Positions 9,033 to 18,088 of a DNA stretch of 64,000 bases are shown here, piece after piece (position 1 is the first letter of the stretch; every line of letters begins with the position of its first letter). The notes under the pieces are model-generated. The model was not told the origin of the DNA and did not search any database. It was given only the letters and a program-made list of their open reading frames with translations. A program made the translations under genes and the position numbers. The stretch spans positions 268,501 to 332,500 of the forward strand of contig NC_015499.1 of NCBI RefSeq assembly GCF_000212395.1. The letters run 5' to 3'. The DNA is from Thermodesulfobium narugense DSM 14796 (GTDB lineage Bacteria > Thermodesulfobiota > Thermodesulfobiia > Thermodesulfobiales > Thermodesulfobiaceae).

Positions 9033-10887
9033 CTTACAATCCAGCTTTATTTTATTAGCCCAGGTCTTTGAAAAGCTCGAAAAAGAGACCTCAAGGCTAA
9101 GAATGATGGAGATTCTTGCAGATTATTTCGAAAATATTTCTCCAGAAGACGTAAAGATCGCTATCTATCTTTTATCAGGGAAAACAGGACCATCCTTTGA
9201 AGCTGTTGACTTTGGCGTGGGAGAAAAGTTTGTTATCGAGTCTTTACTGAGAATATATGGTGGTTTTAAGGTTGAGATTGAAGACATGTATAAGGAGTTA
9301 GGAGATCTTGGTTTGGTAGCAAAAAACATAGTTAAAGATAAGCAAAGTAGCCTAAGCCTTAATGAGGTTTTTAATTATCTTAAGACAATAGCTCTTACTT
9401 CAGGACCTAGTTCTCAGGACAAAAAAATAGAACTTCTTACAGAAATGTTAGATAGAGCAAGTTCATTAGAGGCCCTTTACATAGTAAGAATTATTCTTGG
9501 CAGGCTTAGATTAGGTGCACAGGATGCTACAGTAATTGAGGCTCTCTCCTTTGCCAGAGTTAAGAGCAAGGATTTGAAGCCAAAAATTGAAAGATGTTAT
9601 AACCTTACTTCTGATCTTGGCTATGTTGCATATATGTTATTTAAAGAAGGAGAAGAAGCTCTCGACTTTGTACACGCTATTGTTGGAAATCCTATTAGGA
9701 TGGCGCTGGCAGAAAGAATGGAAAATCCAGAAGAGATTTTTAATAAGTTAGGCAAGTGCATTGTAGAACCTAAGTATGATGGGTTTAGATGTCAGGTTCA
9801 TAAAATTGGCGATAAGGTTAAAATTTATTCAAGAAATCTTGAAGACAATACCCATATGTTTCCAGAAATAGTTGAGTCTACAATCAAGTATTGTAGGGCA
9901 AAAAATTGTATTTTTGAGGGAGAAGCAATTAGTTTTGATCCTAAAACCTTGCGCTTTATGCCCTTTCAAATAACTGTCCAAAGAAAGAGAAAACATAATA
10001 TTTTAAAAGTAGCTGCAAAATTTCCGCTAAGATTAGAGGTATTTGATCTACTTTATAAAGATGATCTTGATATTACCTCCAAACCTCTATTTGAGAGAAA
10101 AAGGCTTCTAAACGACACTATATTGAAAAACGACACGATTGTAATATCTGATTCCTCTGAAGCTGATAGCCCAGAAAGGATAAAGAGTTTGTTTGAGAAG
10201 TACGTTTCTGAAGGCATGGAAGGAATAATGATAAAGAGATTAGACGGAGTATACCAAGCAGGTTCAAGAAACTTTAACTGGATAAAATTGAAGAGATCTA
10301 TGAAACAGTCAATTCTTTCTGATACTATTGACGCTGTTATCATGGGATATTTTTATGGAAAAGGACAGAGGATAAAATTGGGTATAGGTTCTTTGTTAAT
10401 AGGCTTGTATAATCCTGAGATGGATTGTTTCGAAACGATAGCGAAACTTGGTTCGGGATTTACTGAAGAAGAGTGGGTTGAGCTTCTTAAAAATCTTGAA
10501 GAAATAAGGACTAGCTTTAAACCTAACAATTATATTTCAAAAATAAACCCGGATTTTTGGGTAAAACCAAAGATAGTAGTTGAAGTTGAAGCAGATGAAA
10601 TAACTGTTAGCCCTGTACATACTGTCGGAAGAAAAGAATTGGGTAATGATTCTTTAAATACTTTATCCTCAGGAAGCGGTTTTGCGCTTAGGTTTCCTAG
10701 AGCAAAAAGAATAAGATATGACAAAAGTCCCTTTGATTCTACTACACCAAATGAAATTTTTGAAATGTTTGAAATCTCAAAAAATAAAAAGAGCAAGAAT
10801 GTTTCAGAAAATTCTGTTAATTTAAATACTACAAAATTATTAAAAAAAACTAAAATTAAGGATAAAGATAAGACTCTATTTGACTAA
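9013..10887 (+). CDS. ATP-dependent DNA ligase (archaeal/LigB type)
   Basis: 624 residues. N-terminal DNA-binding helical domain (about 1-205), nucleotidyltransferase core with catalytic lysine in EPKYDGFR near 252, motif III LEVFDLLY near 343, motif IV EGMEGIMIKR near 400, motif V WIKLKR near 421, and an OB-fold to about 570. The last 40 residues are a lysine/asparagine-rich tail of low complexity. Bacteria normally use NAD-dependent LigA for replication; this ATP-dependent, archaeal-like enzyme implies repair or an additional role, and its origin may be old transfer. It begins inside the EF-G-like gene with GGAAG upstream of the ATG, so it depends on that transcript. Confidence 0.92.
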   Translation: MLKATNSLQSSFILLAQVFEKLEKETSRLRMMEILADYFENISPEDVKIAIYLLSGKTGPSFEAVDFGVGEKFVIESLLRIYGGFKVEIEDMYKELGDLGLVAKNIVKDKQSSLSLNEVFNYLKTIALTSGPSSQDKKIELLTEMLDRASSLEALYIVRIILGRLRLGAQDATVIEALSFARVKSKDLKPKIERCYNLTSDLGYVAYMLFKEGEEALDFVHAIVGNPIRMALAERMENPEEIFNKLGKCIVEPKYDGFRCQVHKIGDKVKIYSRNLEDNTHMFPEIVESTIKYCRAKNCIFEGEAISFDPKTLRFMPFQITVQRKRKHNILKVAAKFPLRLEVFDLLYKDDLDITSKPLFERKRLLNDTILKNDTIVISDSSEADSPERIKSLFEKYVSEGMEGIMIKRLDGVYQAGSRNFNWIKLKRSMKQSILSDTIDAVIMGYFYGKGQRIKLGIGSLLIGLYNPEMDCFETIAKLGSGFTEEEWVELLKNLEEIRTSFKPNNYISKINPDFWVKPKIVVEVEADEITVSPVHTVGRKELGNDSLNTLSSGSGFALRFPRAKRIRYDKSPFDSTTPNEIFEMFEISKNKKSKNVSENSVNLNTTKLLKKTKIKDKDKTLFD

Positions 10888-10903
10888 GGAGGTCAAAAGT
10901 TAA

Positions 10904-12034
10904 ATGAACAAGAAAACCATTTTGATGTGTCCAGGTCCATCTGAGGTTCATCCAGAAGTGCTTTTAGCTATGGCTAAACCTCTTGTAAGTCACGTTGATC
11001 CATCTTTCTTTGCTCTTTTAGATCAGTTGCAAGGTCAACTTAAAACAATATTTCAAACTGAAAATACTTGCATGCTTTTGCCTGGTACCGGGACTTCTGG
11101 TATGGAGGCATCTCTAATTAACTTCCTTGATCCAGGAGATAAAGTTCTAGTTGGTGTAATAGGGCATTTTGGCGATAGAATAAGAATGATTGCAGAAAGA
11201 ATTGGCTGTAATGTAAAGGTAGTTAGTGCTCCTGAAGGCAAGGCACTTAACCCAGAAGATGTAGAGATATCTATAAAGGGATTTTCCCCTAAGCTTTTCG
11301 CTTGTGTCCATGCAGAAACATCTACTGGCGTACTTCAGCCTCTTGAAGATATTATGAATATTTGCAAGAAATATGAAGTTTTAACTTTAGTTGATACTGT
11401 TGCCTCTTTGGGCGGAGTTAATGTTCCTGTAGATGATTTGGGAATTGATATAGTTTATAGCGGTTCACAAAAGTGCTTAGGTTGCCCTCCTGGTGTAGCT
11501 CCTATAAGTTTTAGTCCAAGAGCTGAGAGGATTTTAGAGTCTTTAGCGCCCAGAAACTATTATCTTGACCTTAGACTCATAAGAAAATACTGGTTAGAAA
11601 GGGCATATCATCACACTCCCCCAGTAAGTCTTTTCTATGCGTGCAACAAGGGATTTGACCTTATTATTGAAGAGGGTTTAATAAACAGATTTGAGAGACA
11701 TAGAAAAGTTGGTCTTGCTTTACAGAAGGGACTTGAAGCTATGGGCTTTAAATTGGTTGCCGAAAAGAACGTTCAGAATCCTGTGGTGACTGCAGTCTAT
11801 CTTCCTGCTGAAATAGAGGATATAAAGCTCAGAAAGATACTATTGGAGGAATTTGGGATTGAAATAGCTTTGGGAATTGCTCAGCTAAAGGGAAAGATTG
11901 CCAGGTTTGGAACTATGGCTGAATCTGCAAGGCCTCAAAACGTTTTATATTTGTTGAGCGCGCTAGAAAATATATTGAAGCGTTATGGGTTATTTAAAGA
12001 AGGCGGCACAGACGTTGCGTCAAGTATGCTTTAG
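10904..12034 (+). CDS. Class V aminotransferase (alanine/serine-glyoxylate type)
   Basis: 376 residues of the PLP-dependent class V family: MCPGPSEVHPEVLLAM at the N-terminus, LLPGTGTSGMEASL near 58, HAETSTGVLQPL near 135, DTVASLGGVNVPVDDLGIDIVYSGSQKCLGCPPG near 163-200 with the PLP lysine in SQK. The family includes alanine-glyoxylate, serine-glyoxylate and serine-pyruvate aminotransferases. In anaerobes it is often paired with SerA in serine synthesis, but no serA is adjacent here. AAGGAGG precedes the ATG. The exact amino donor cannot be told. Confidence 0.87.
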   Translation: MNKKTILMCPGPSEVHPEVLLAMAKPLVSHVDPSFFALLDQLQGQLKTIFQTENTCMLLPGTGTSGMEASLINFLDPGDKVLVGVIGHFGDRIRMIAERIGCNVKVVSAPEGKALNPEDVEISIKGFSPKLFACVHAETSTGVLQPLEDIMNICKKYEVLTLVDTVASLGGVNVPVDDLGIDIVYSGSQKCLGCPPGVAPISFSPRAERILESLAPRNYYLDLRLIRKYWLERAYHHTPPVSLFYACNKGFDLIIEEGLINRFERHRKVGLALQKGLEAMGFKLVAEKNVQNPVVTAVYLPAEIEDIKLRKILLEEFGIEIALGIAQLKGKIARFGTMAESARPQNVLYLLSALENILKRYGLFKEGGTDVASSML

Positions 12035-12097
12035 AAAAAAAGAAATAGACTTTTAAAAATTTATTTTGGTGACTTTTGAGGACAGTGGATAAATTTA

Positions 12098-14734
12098 TTG
12101 TTATTCTTTGAAAATTTTAAGAAGCTTTTGAATTATGTGAAACATTTTTGGGCAGGGCTCAGACTATACAAAAAGATGAGCCTTGTTTTTATTGGTTTGT
12201 CTTTAATTATAATTTCTTTAAACGTTATTTTTATGATCTACGAACAATCCAGAGATTATAGAGATTTTATGAACGTTAATTTCCAAAGCGCTTTAGAGAT
12301 TGAGTCGAACTATATAAACTCGAAAATTTCAAACGATATAGTAAATCCAATCACAAACTTAAGTTCAAATTTGGGAAGAATTAATTTTAGAGCTGGATCT
12401 ATAAATTTGCTGAAAGATTTTTTGCTAAGAAATCAAGCTTTTAGTTCTATATTAGTTGTTGAAGCAAATGGCAACGTAATTGAGGGTTTTGATAAAGAAA
12501 AGGGAGCAATTTTAAGTCACGAAAACCTCTCTCAAAGGACATACTTCAAAAGTGCATTAGAGAACAAGTCATTTGCTATGTTTGGACCTCTTCAATTGGA
12601 TTCAAAAAATATGATTGTGGCTATTTATCCCATATTTACTCAAGAAAATAGCATTGAAGGCTTTATAATTACATCAGTGTCTCTTAAGTGGTTTGATTAT
12701 TTATCTGATGAGATTAACAAAGGGGTTAATGCTCCATTCAAGTTTTTTATTGTATCGGGAAAGATGGACTCAATAAGTTTAAGCCATCCAATAAAATTTA
12801 ATTTTCCAATAGAAAACTTTTTTGACAAAAAATTTTTCAAAACTTATATTGATGGTTCGCAATTTACAATGTTTTCAAAAAAGATTGACTACACGCCATT
12901 TTTTATTGTTGGTGGATATCCTGATTACGAGATAGACCTTAAAATTGGAAGTCTTATCTTGGGTTCGTTGTTTCCCATGTTTTCCCTGCTTATTTTAGCA
13001 GGATATTTTGGTTTGATTCTAGGCAAATATTTATCTCGCCCTTTAGAAAATTTAGCTGATGAAGCTGAAAGAATTTCTAAGAATCCAATATCTGGAGAGG
13101 CATTTACAATCTTTGAAGGCAAGGATGAAATTGCAAGACTTTCCTTTTCACTTCAGGTTATGCTTGATGAGTTTTACGCTGCTCAGCAACAACTTAGGGC
13201 TACTGAGGAAGAAAGCAGATTTGTAGCACAAAACAACTCTGTTTTAATGAAAATAGCATCTTATATTAATAGCTTTGATTCAAAAGAAAAGATATTAGAA
13301 AAATCTTTGCAGCTAATTAAAGAGATAACTAATGCCAACGTTGTTATGCTTTATTTGTTGGATTCTTGTGGGCAAAATTTAATAATTGATAGCCTAGTGG
13401 GCGAAATTCCTGATGATCTTTATTTAAAACTTAATAAACTTGAAATATTGAATTTTTGGGTCGGTCAGGTATTTTTAGATAAAAAGGTTTCTGTAATTTT
13501 TGACTTGAGAGCCAATCCTATTTTGAAGTATTCTAATGAGATATTAGAAAAAGGTTTTTACTCAGTTATATGTTCTCCTCTAAATTCTAAGGAGATGCCT
13601 ATTGGTTCAATTTTGTTATTTTTTGACAAGCCATATGTCTTTCAGTCAGAACAAAGAGAATTTCTAATAAGAGTGTCAGATATGCTTTCTTTGTATCTTT
13701 CTAGAATTGAAAGGGAAGAAATTTTAGAAGATTCTACTGAGATGAACTTTTACTTTAGGGACATTTCGATAAAGCTTTCTGGTATGGAAAATATTGACGA
13801 TACTATTAATCTTGCTGTTAACTTTCTGGTGGATAATTTGAACTTTGTGTCGGATGCAAGGTGTATCTATCTTAACGAAGAGACTAGTTATAGTGACATA
13901 TCAGAAACGTGTATTTATGCTATGCCGTTTAGTGATTTTAAAATTGTGCCTATAAGAAAGATAAATTGCCCAAATTTGCCCAGCGACGCTGTAAGGATTG
14001 CTATAATGCCACTACGCTTGTACGATAAGCCTTATGCCAATGTCATTGTTTACCTAAGAGCATTTGACATGAGGGTGATTCACTCTGAATTCTTCATGAA
14101 CTTAAACGATATTTTGAATCAAAAGATTGGTTTCACTTATTCAATCCAACACTCAAAAGATCTTTACAAGGAAGCTCTTGAGAGCATAGCTCAGGCTTTA
14201 GATGCAAGGGACCCGTTTTCTGCAAAGCACTCCAAAAGAGTTAGTACCTTTTCTGTAAGATTTGGAAAATATCTGAAACTGGATAAAAAGGACATAGACG
14301 TTCTTGGATTTGGCGCACTACTTCATGATATAGGCAAGGTAGGAATTCCAGATACTATACTAAAAAAGCCCGATAAATTAACACAAACGGAGTATATTCT
14401 AATGCAGTCTCATCCAATTGTTGGATATAATATTTTAAAATCCATAAAGGAAGAGCTTATGCCAGGGCTTTTGGAGATTATTTTGTATCACCACGAAAGA
14501 TATGATGGGAAGGGTTATCCATATGGTCTAAGCAAAGACGAAATACCATTTCTTGCAAAGTTAGTTTCTATTGCTGATTCTTTTGAGGCTATGATTTCTG
14601 ATAGACCCTACAGGAAAGGAATGACGAAGCTGGATGCTCTTGCAGAAATAAGCAGGTGTTCTGGTACACAGTTTGATCCTTATCTTGCTCAGATGTTTGT
14701 TAGGATGATTTCCCAAACAGCCGATGAAGATTAA
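12098..14734 (+). CDS. Membrane-bound HD-GYP phosphodiesterase with Cache, HAMP and GAF domains
   Basis: 878 residues. Transmembrane helix 1 at about 28-47, an extracytoplasmic Cache-like sensor (48-282), helix 2 at about 286-308, HAMP (309-365), a GAF domain (about 380-540), a second poorly conserved sensor-like stretch (550-690), and a C-terminal HD-GYP domain (700-870) with HDIGKVGIP, HHERYDGKGYP and SDRPYRK intact. HD-GYP proteins hydrolyse cyclic di-GMP, here presumably in response to an external ligand. The type IV pilus genes at 50-55 kb are a plausible downstream process. The TTG start is weakly supported; an internal ATG at 12176 lies just before helix 1. Confidence 0.88.
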   Translation: MLFFENFKKLLNYVKHFWAGLRLYKKMSLVFIGLSLIIISLNVIFMIYEQSRDYRDFMNVNFQSALEIESNYINSKISNDIVNPITNLSSNLGRINFRAGSINLLKDFLLRNQAFSSILVVEANGNVIEGFDKEKGAILSHENLSQRTYFKSALENKSFAMFGPLQLDSKNMIVAIYPIFTQENSIEGFIITSVSLKWFDYLSDEINKGVNAPFKFFIVSGKMDSISLSHPIKFNFPIENFFDKKFFKTYIDGSQFTMFSKKIDYTPFFIVGGYPDYEIDLKIGSLILGSLFPMFSLLILAGYFGLILGKYLSRPLENLADEAERISKNPISGEAFTIFEGKDEIARLSFSLQVMLDEFYAAQQQLRATEEESRFVAQNNSVLMKIASYINSFDSKEKILEKSLQLIKEITNANVVMLYLLDSCGQNLIIDSLVGEIPDDLYLKLNKLEILNFWVGQVFLDKKVSVIFDLRANPILKYSNEILEKGFYSVICSPLNSKEMPIGSILLFFDKPYVFQSEQREFLIRVSDMLSLYLSRIEREEILEDSTEMNFYFRDISIKLSGMENIDDTINLAVNFLVDNLNFVSDARCIYLNEETSYSDISETCIYAMPFSDFKIVPIRKINCPNLPSDAVRIAIMPLRLYDKPYANVIVYLRAFDMRVIHSEFFMNLNDILNQKIGFTYSIQHSKDLYKEALESIAQALDARDPFSAKHSKRVSTFSVRFGKYLKLDKKDIDVLGFGALLHDIGKVGIPDTILKKPDKLTQTEYILMQSHPIVGYNILKSIKEELMPGLLEIILYHHERYDGKGYPYGLSKDEIPFLAKLVSIADSFEAMISDRPYRKGMTKLDALAEISRCSGTQFDPYLAQMFVRMISQTADED

Positions 14735-14756
14735 ATTCAAATTTAAGGAGGGCAAA

Positions 14757-15200
14757 ATGATAGTGTTGTTTTTTAGATTATTGAAAAAAAATATCCTTTT
14801 ATTGTTAATGTTTTTGCTTACTTTGTGCTTAGCGCTTCTTCCCACAAATGCGTATGCTTTTCAAGTAGTCGATCAGGGAATATCCAAAATGGCTCCAAAC
14901 AATCAGGACCCAAATAGTTTTGAGAAGCTAACTGTCTTCCCCCAAGACTGGCCTATTTTATACTATTGGGTAAAATATGCCGATGCAGTGCCCAATGATA
15001 AGTTGGTAGCAAGATTTCAGTATATAGATCAGGAGCCAACTACTTTCTCTGAGATCTCAGAAGTGGTAGAAAAACCTGACGAATTATGGATTACACATGT
15101 AGCCCTTAATCCGGGTAAAAGTTGGCCAGTAGGGAAGTATGAGATAATCCTTTTGTTGAACGGCAAAGAAGTATCAAAGCTTGATTTTGAGGTGAAATAG
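14757..15200 (+). CDS. Small exported protein of unknown function
   Basis: 147 residues from the ATG at 14757, chosen because AAGGAGGGC lies just upstream; an in-frame ATG at 14724 lacks such a site. A signal peptide is clear: FFRLLKKNILLLLMFLLTLCLALLPTNAYA with likely cleavage after AYA at about residue 35. The mature part (GISKMAPNNQDPNSFEKLTVFPQDWPILYYWVKYADA and a final LLLNGKEVSKLDFEVK) looks like a single beta-sandwich domain that ends in alternating strands. I do not recognise the family. It lies between the HD-GYP gene and the YchF-like gene, 2 bp before the latter. Confidence 0.65.
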   Translation: MIVLFFRLLKKNILLLLMFLLTLCLALLPTNAYAFQVVDQGISKMAPNNQDPNSFEKLTVFPQDWPILYYWVKYADAVPNDKLVARFQYIDQEPTTFSEISEVVEKPDELWITHVALNPGKSWPVGKYEIILLLNGKEVSKLDFEVK

Positions 15201-15201
15201 G

Positions 15202-16245
15202 TTGGTTGGAATAACTGCCTTCCCTTTTTCAGGAAAAACTACAGTTGTTAACCTTTTACTGAAAAGAAGCAGCTTGCAAAAATCGGAAAGCGAGGGAAGG
15301 ATACCGGTTCCTGATGAAAGACTTGAAACTTTGGCCAAAATCTTTGAACCACTTAAAAAAACTCCAGCATTTATTCCCATAAAAGAGCTAAGTGCATTTG
15401 ACTTAAGAAAGAAAATAGATCCATCGCTTATAAACGAGATGAAAAACGCTGATGTTATATCCTTTGTGGCTAGGTCTTTTGACATTTCGCTTTATCCATA
15501 TATATACCCAGATGTTGATCCGAGGCGAGATATAAGAAAATTTTTAGATGAACTTATAATTGAAGATATTGCCGTCGTAGAAAAGAGGATAAAAACTTCT
15601 TTAAAAGGGGTTAAGAAAAATAGTCAGGAAGAAGAAATAGAAATTCTAAGAAAAGCTCTTCCAATATTAGAAGAAGGGAAGTTATTCAGAGAGGTAGAAC
15701 TTTCAAATGATGAAGTAACACATCTAAAGCATTATTCATTTTTGACCCTTAAGCCATTTCTTTTGCTACTCAATATTGGTGAAAATGATCTTGCCAATAT
15801 TGGGCAAATTGAAGATGAATTCACCCGTTTTCTTGGGAAGAGTGCTAAAGTTCTTGCGCTTTCTGCGAAGTTAGAAGAAGAGTTATCAATGCTTGAGCCT
15901 GAAGAGGCAAAGGAAATGCTCTTAAGTTTTGGTTTAACAAGTTTTGGTCTTGAAAGATTTATTCAAGCTTGTTACAACCTGTTGGGATATATGACGTTTT
16001 TTACAGTTGGTAAGGATGAGGTTAGAGCTTGGCAAGTAAGAAAAGGTGCAAGTGCCTTAGAGGCTGCGGCAAAGATTCATTCTGATATTGCAAGGGGATT
16101 TATCCGCGCTGAAGTTATTTCGTATGAGGATTTTATAGGTTGCGGCTCAATGAATGAGGCGAAGAAGAGAGGCCTTTTAAGGTTAGAAGGCAAGGAATAT
16201 TTGGTAAAGGATGGCGACATCCTCCACGTTAGATTCAATATCTAA
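15202..16245 (+). CDS. Divergent YchF/Obg-like NTPase with C-terminal TGS-like domain
   Basis: 347 residues. It starts with a P-loop AFPFSGKTTVV and carries NIGEND near residue 193. That is the NxxE variant by which YchF/OLA1 proteins favour ATP over GTP. The C-terminal 80 residues (AWQVRKGASALEAAAKIHSDIARGFIRAEVISYEDF through DGDILHVRF) match the YchF TGS/DUF933 domain. The usual switch II DxxG and the coiled-coil hairpin region are altered; after the P-loop the expected DIAG-type segment is missing. TTG start with GAGGTG upstream, 2 bp after the exported-protein gene. A standard YchF is longer (about 360-365) and keeps DxxG, so this may be a paralogue with a different role. Confidence 0.75.
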   Translation: MVGITAFPFSGKTTVVNLLLKRSSLQKSESEGRIPVPDERLETLAKIFEPLKKTPAFIPIKELSAFDLRKKIDPSLINEMKNADVISFVARSFDISLYPYIYPDVDPRRDIRKFLDELIIEDIAVVEKRIKTSLKGVKKNSQEEEIEILRKALPILEEGKLFREVELSNDEVTHLKHYSFLTLKPFLLLLNIGENDLANIGQIEDEFTRFLGKSAKVLALSAKLEEELSMLEPEEAKEMLLSFGLTSFGLERFIQACYNLLGYMTFFTVGKDEVRAWQVRKGASALEAAAKIHSDIARGFIRAEVISYEDFIGCGSMNEAKKRGLLRLEGKEYLVKDGDILHVRFNI

Positions 16246-16264
16246 ATTTAGATGACTAAAGATC

Positions 16265-17008
16265 GTGTATTTAGACTATAAAAGAAGATTTTATGTTGAA
16301 AACTTGCATAGCGAACTGAAACCTACCTTTGTCGATGTTGGAGAGTCAAAAATCTTGATCCTTTCTAATAATATACTGCCAGAAGCAAGGGATATTGTGT
16401 ACAATCTTAGAAAGGATATCATCGAACACATTGAAAGGGAAAATTTTTTTAGATACTCCTTAATTCCAATAGAAAATACTTTAGGTGAACCTTATATCGT
16501 GAAAGTTATGAAAAATTATTCAAAAATTATGAACGTTGGACCTATGGCGTGTGTGGCAGGTGCTATAGCTCAAATTCTTGGCGAAAAACTTTTTAAGGGG
16601 GATGATTTAATAATAGAAAATGGAGGGGACATTTTTATTTACAAAAAGGGTCTAGTAAACATAAGAGTTTATACAAACGATGAAGTATTTAAGGACAAAA
16701 TTATTATAACTGTTGATGAAAGACATGATCACAAACCCCTTGGGATTGCTACATCATCCGCAACCATTGGTCCTTCTCTATCCTTTGGTAAAACTTGTGC
16801 GACTTTAGTTGTGAGTAACAATTGTGCCCTGTCTGATGCTGCTGCCACCAGGATAGCAAACGATATCAAAACTTCTCATGATCTTAAAAGAGTTTTGGAC
16901 AAGTATAAGAAGATGATATATGATTTTAATATACCGATTTTGGGAGTTGTTTGCGTAATCGATTCAAATATGGCTATATTTGGTAAGATAAAGGTTAGTT
17001 TTGGATAA
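16265..17008 (+). CDS. UPF0280-family protein (ApbE-related fold)
   Basis: 247 residues. Recognisable by NVGPMACVAGAIAQILGE near 96, IENGGDIFI near 118, and LGIATSSATIGPSLSFGKTCATLVVSNNCALSDAAATRIAN near 158-200. UPF0280 members resemble the FMN transferase ApbE and are common in methanogens and anaerobes. Their reaction is not established; an FAD-linked redox-maturation role is often guessed. No signal peptide, unlike ApbE. GTG start, 19 bp after the YchF-like gene and probably in the same transcript. It ends just before the tRNA-Ser promoter. Confidence 0.8.
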   Translation: MYLDYKRRFYVENLHSELKPTFVDVGESKILILSNNILPEARDIVYNLRKDIIEHIERENFFRYSLIPIENTLGEPYIVKVMKNYSKIMNVGPMACVAGAIAQILGEKLFKGDDLIIENGGDIFIYKKGLVNIRVYTNDEVFKDKIIITVDERHDHKPLGIATSSATIGPSLSFGKTCATLVVSNNCALSDAAATRIANDIKTSHDLKRVLDKYKKMIYDFNIPILGVVCVIDSNMAIFGKIKVSFG

Positions 17009-17051
17009 AATTTGTCGCCGTTTTTGGTTGTTTTCTCTATATTGATAACTG

Positions 17052-17060
17052 TGTTATAAT
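17052..17060 (+). promoter_or_regulatory. Extended -10 promoter of tRNA-Ser
   Basis: TGTTATAAT is an exact extended -10 element (TGnTATAAT) ending 14 bp before the mature tRNA-Ser 5' end. The corresponding -35 region is poor, as is usual for extended -10 promoters. Confidence 0.65.
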
Positions 17061-17074
17061 ATGTTTTGCTTTTT

Positions 17075-17169
<95 letters not shown>

Positions 17170-17174
17170 TTTTA

Positions 17175-17213
17175 TCCCTGCCCTTTAAAAAGGGCAAAAC
17201 CCATAGGGAGGTG
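17175..17213 (+). promoter_or_regulatory. Hairpin leader that pairs with the rpsF ribosome-binding site
   Basis: An inner 7-bp stem GCCCTTT/AAAGGGC (17180-17186 with 17189-17195) is capped by AA. An outer 5-bp stem TCCCT (17175-17179) pairs with AGGGA (17205-17209), which is part of the AGGGAGG Shine-Dalgarno of rpsF. A one-sided 9-nt bulge (17196-17204) separates the stems. This layout could let ribosomal proteins S6/S18 or another factor block initiation. It lacks a clear CCG bulge of the known S6:S18 motif and has no T-run, so it is not a terminator. Confidence 0.5.
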
Positions 17214-17218
17214 TATTG

Positions 17219-17599
17219 TTGGCAAATTCAAAGCTTTATGAGTTGGTAATTTTGTTTAACCCCAATGCTGAAGAGGAAAAGATTGATGCGTTGATGAAAC
17301 GTATTCACGATCTGATCTCTAAAAGTTCTGGAGAACTCTTGAAAAGCGATAATTGGGGCAAAAAGAGATTAGCTTACACTATTGATGACTTGCGCGAGGC
17401 CATTTATATCTATGACGAATTCAGACTTCCAACGTCTGTAGTAGCTGAGGTTGACAGAATTTTGAAAATTAGCGAAATCGTTATTCGTCACATGATTGTT
17501 AAAAAACCAGACGTCCTTCAAAAGGCTGCTTTGAGTGCTGAAAAGGAGGATAATCAGTCAAAAGAGGGAGAGACTGATTCTAATGAGCAGGTTCAATAA
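17219..17599 (+). CDS. rpsF: 30S ribosomal protein S6
   Basis: About 126 residues with the S6 fold signatures LYELVILFNPNAEEEKI, NWGKKRLAYTIDD near 44 and EVDRILKISEIVIRHMIVKK near 78. The acidic tail (AEKEDNQSKEGETDSNEQ) is usual for bacterial S6. Two TTG codons compete for the start: 17216 and 17219. I prefer 17219 because it sits 7 bp from GGAGG. It binds S18 on the small-subunit platform, and rpsR lies two genes downstream. The 3' end overlaps ssb by 17 bp. Confidence 0.93.
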   Translation: MANSKLYELVILFNPNAEEEKIDALMKRIHDLISKSSGELLKSDNWGKKRLAYTIDDLREAIYIYDEFRLPTSVVAEVDRILKISEIVIRHMIVKKPDVLQKAALSAEKEDNQSKEGETDSNEQVQ

Positions 17600-18008
17600 G
17601 GTTATTCTGGTAGGTAGATTGGTTAAGGATCCAGAGCTTAGATACACTGCTGATGGCGTTCCAGTGGCAAGCTTGACTATTGCTGTTAATAGAATTAACA
17701 GGAAAAATTCCACTGATCAAACAAATGCAGATTTTTTTAATATTGTTGCTTGGCGCTCTACTGCAGAGTTTGCTAGTAACTTTATGAGAAAGGGAATTCT
17801 CTTTCTTGTAGAGGGTAGATTGCAAAATAGAAGTTATGAAACAAAGGAAGGCTCTAAGAGAACTGTTACCGAAATTATTGCGGACAGTATTCAGCTTTTG
17901 AGCCCAAAGCAAGAAAATGCTCAGAAATCTGAGGTAGGCGAAGATACTACAGAGTTAGATGATTTTATCTTTGACGAGGATTTTTCAAAAGGAGATTCTC
18001 CATTTTAA
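17583..18008 (+). CDS. ssb: Single-stranded DNA-binding protein
   Basis: 141 residues from the ATG at 17583, which lies inside the end of rpsF; earlier in-frame codons precede the conserved MSRFNKVILVGRLVKDPELRYT start. The OB-fold runs to about residue 108 (DFFNIVAWRSTAEFASNFMRKGILFLVEGRL), followed by a short linker and the acidic tip ending DSPF. That tip is the docking peptide for replication and repair partners. It has the classic position between rpsF and rpsR. Confidence 0.95.
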   Translation: MSRFNKVILVGRLVKDPELRYTADGVPVASLTIAVNRINRKNSTDQTNADFFNIVAWRSTAEFASNFMRKGILFLVEGRLQNRSYETKEGSKRTVTEIIADSIQLLSPKQENAQKSEVGEDTTELDDFIFDEDFSKGDSPF

Positions 18009-18088
18009 TTTCTAAATCTATTGATTTGTTCTAAAATTTACTAAAGAATGTGAAGTAGTTATTTTTTAAATTTTAAGGAGGGTTTTGA

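Noticed and set aside
17180..17195. Rho-independent terminator after tRNA-Ser
   Set aside because: The hairpin is followed by AAAACCC rather than a T-run, and its outer stem overlaps the rpsF ribosome site.
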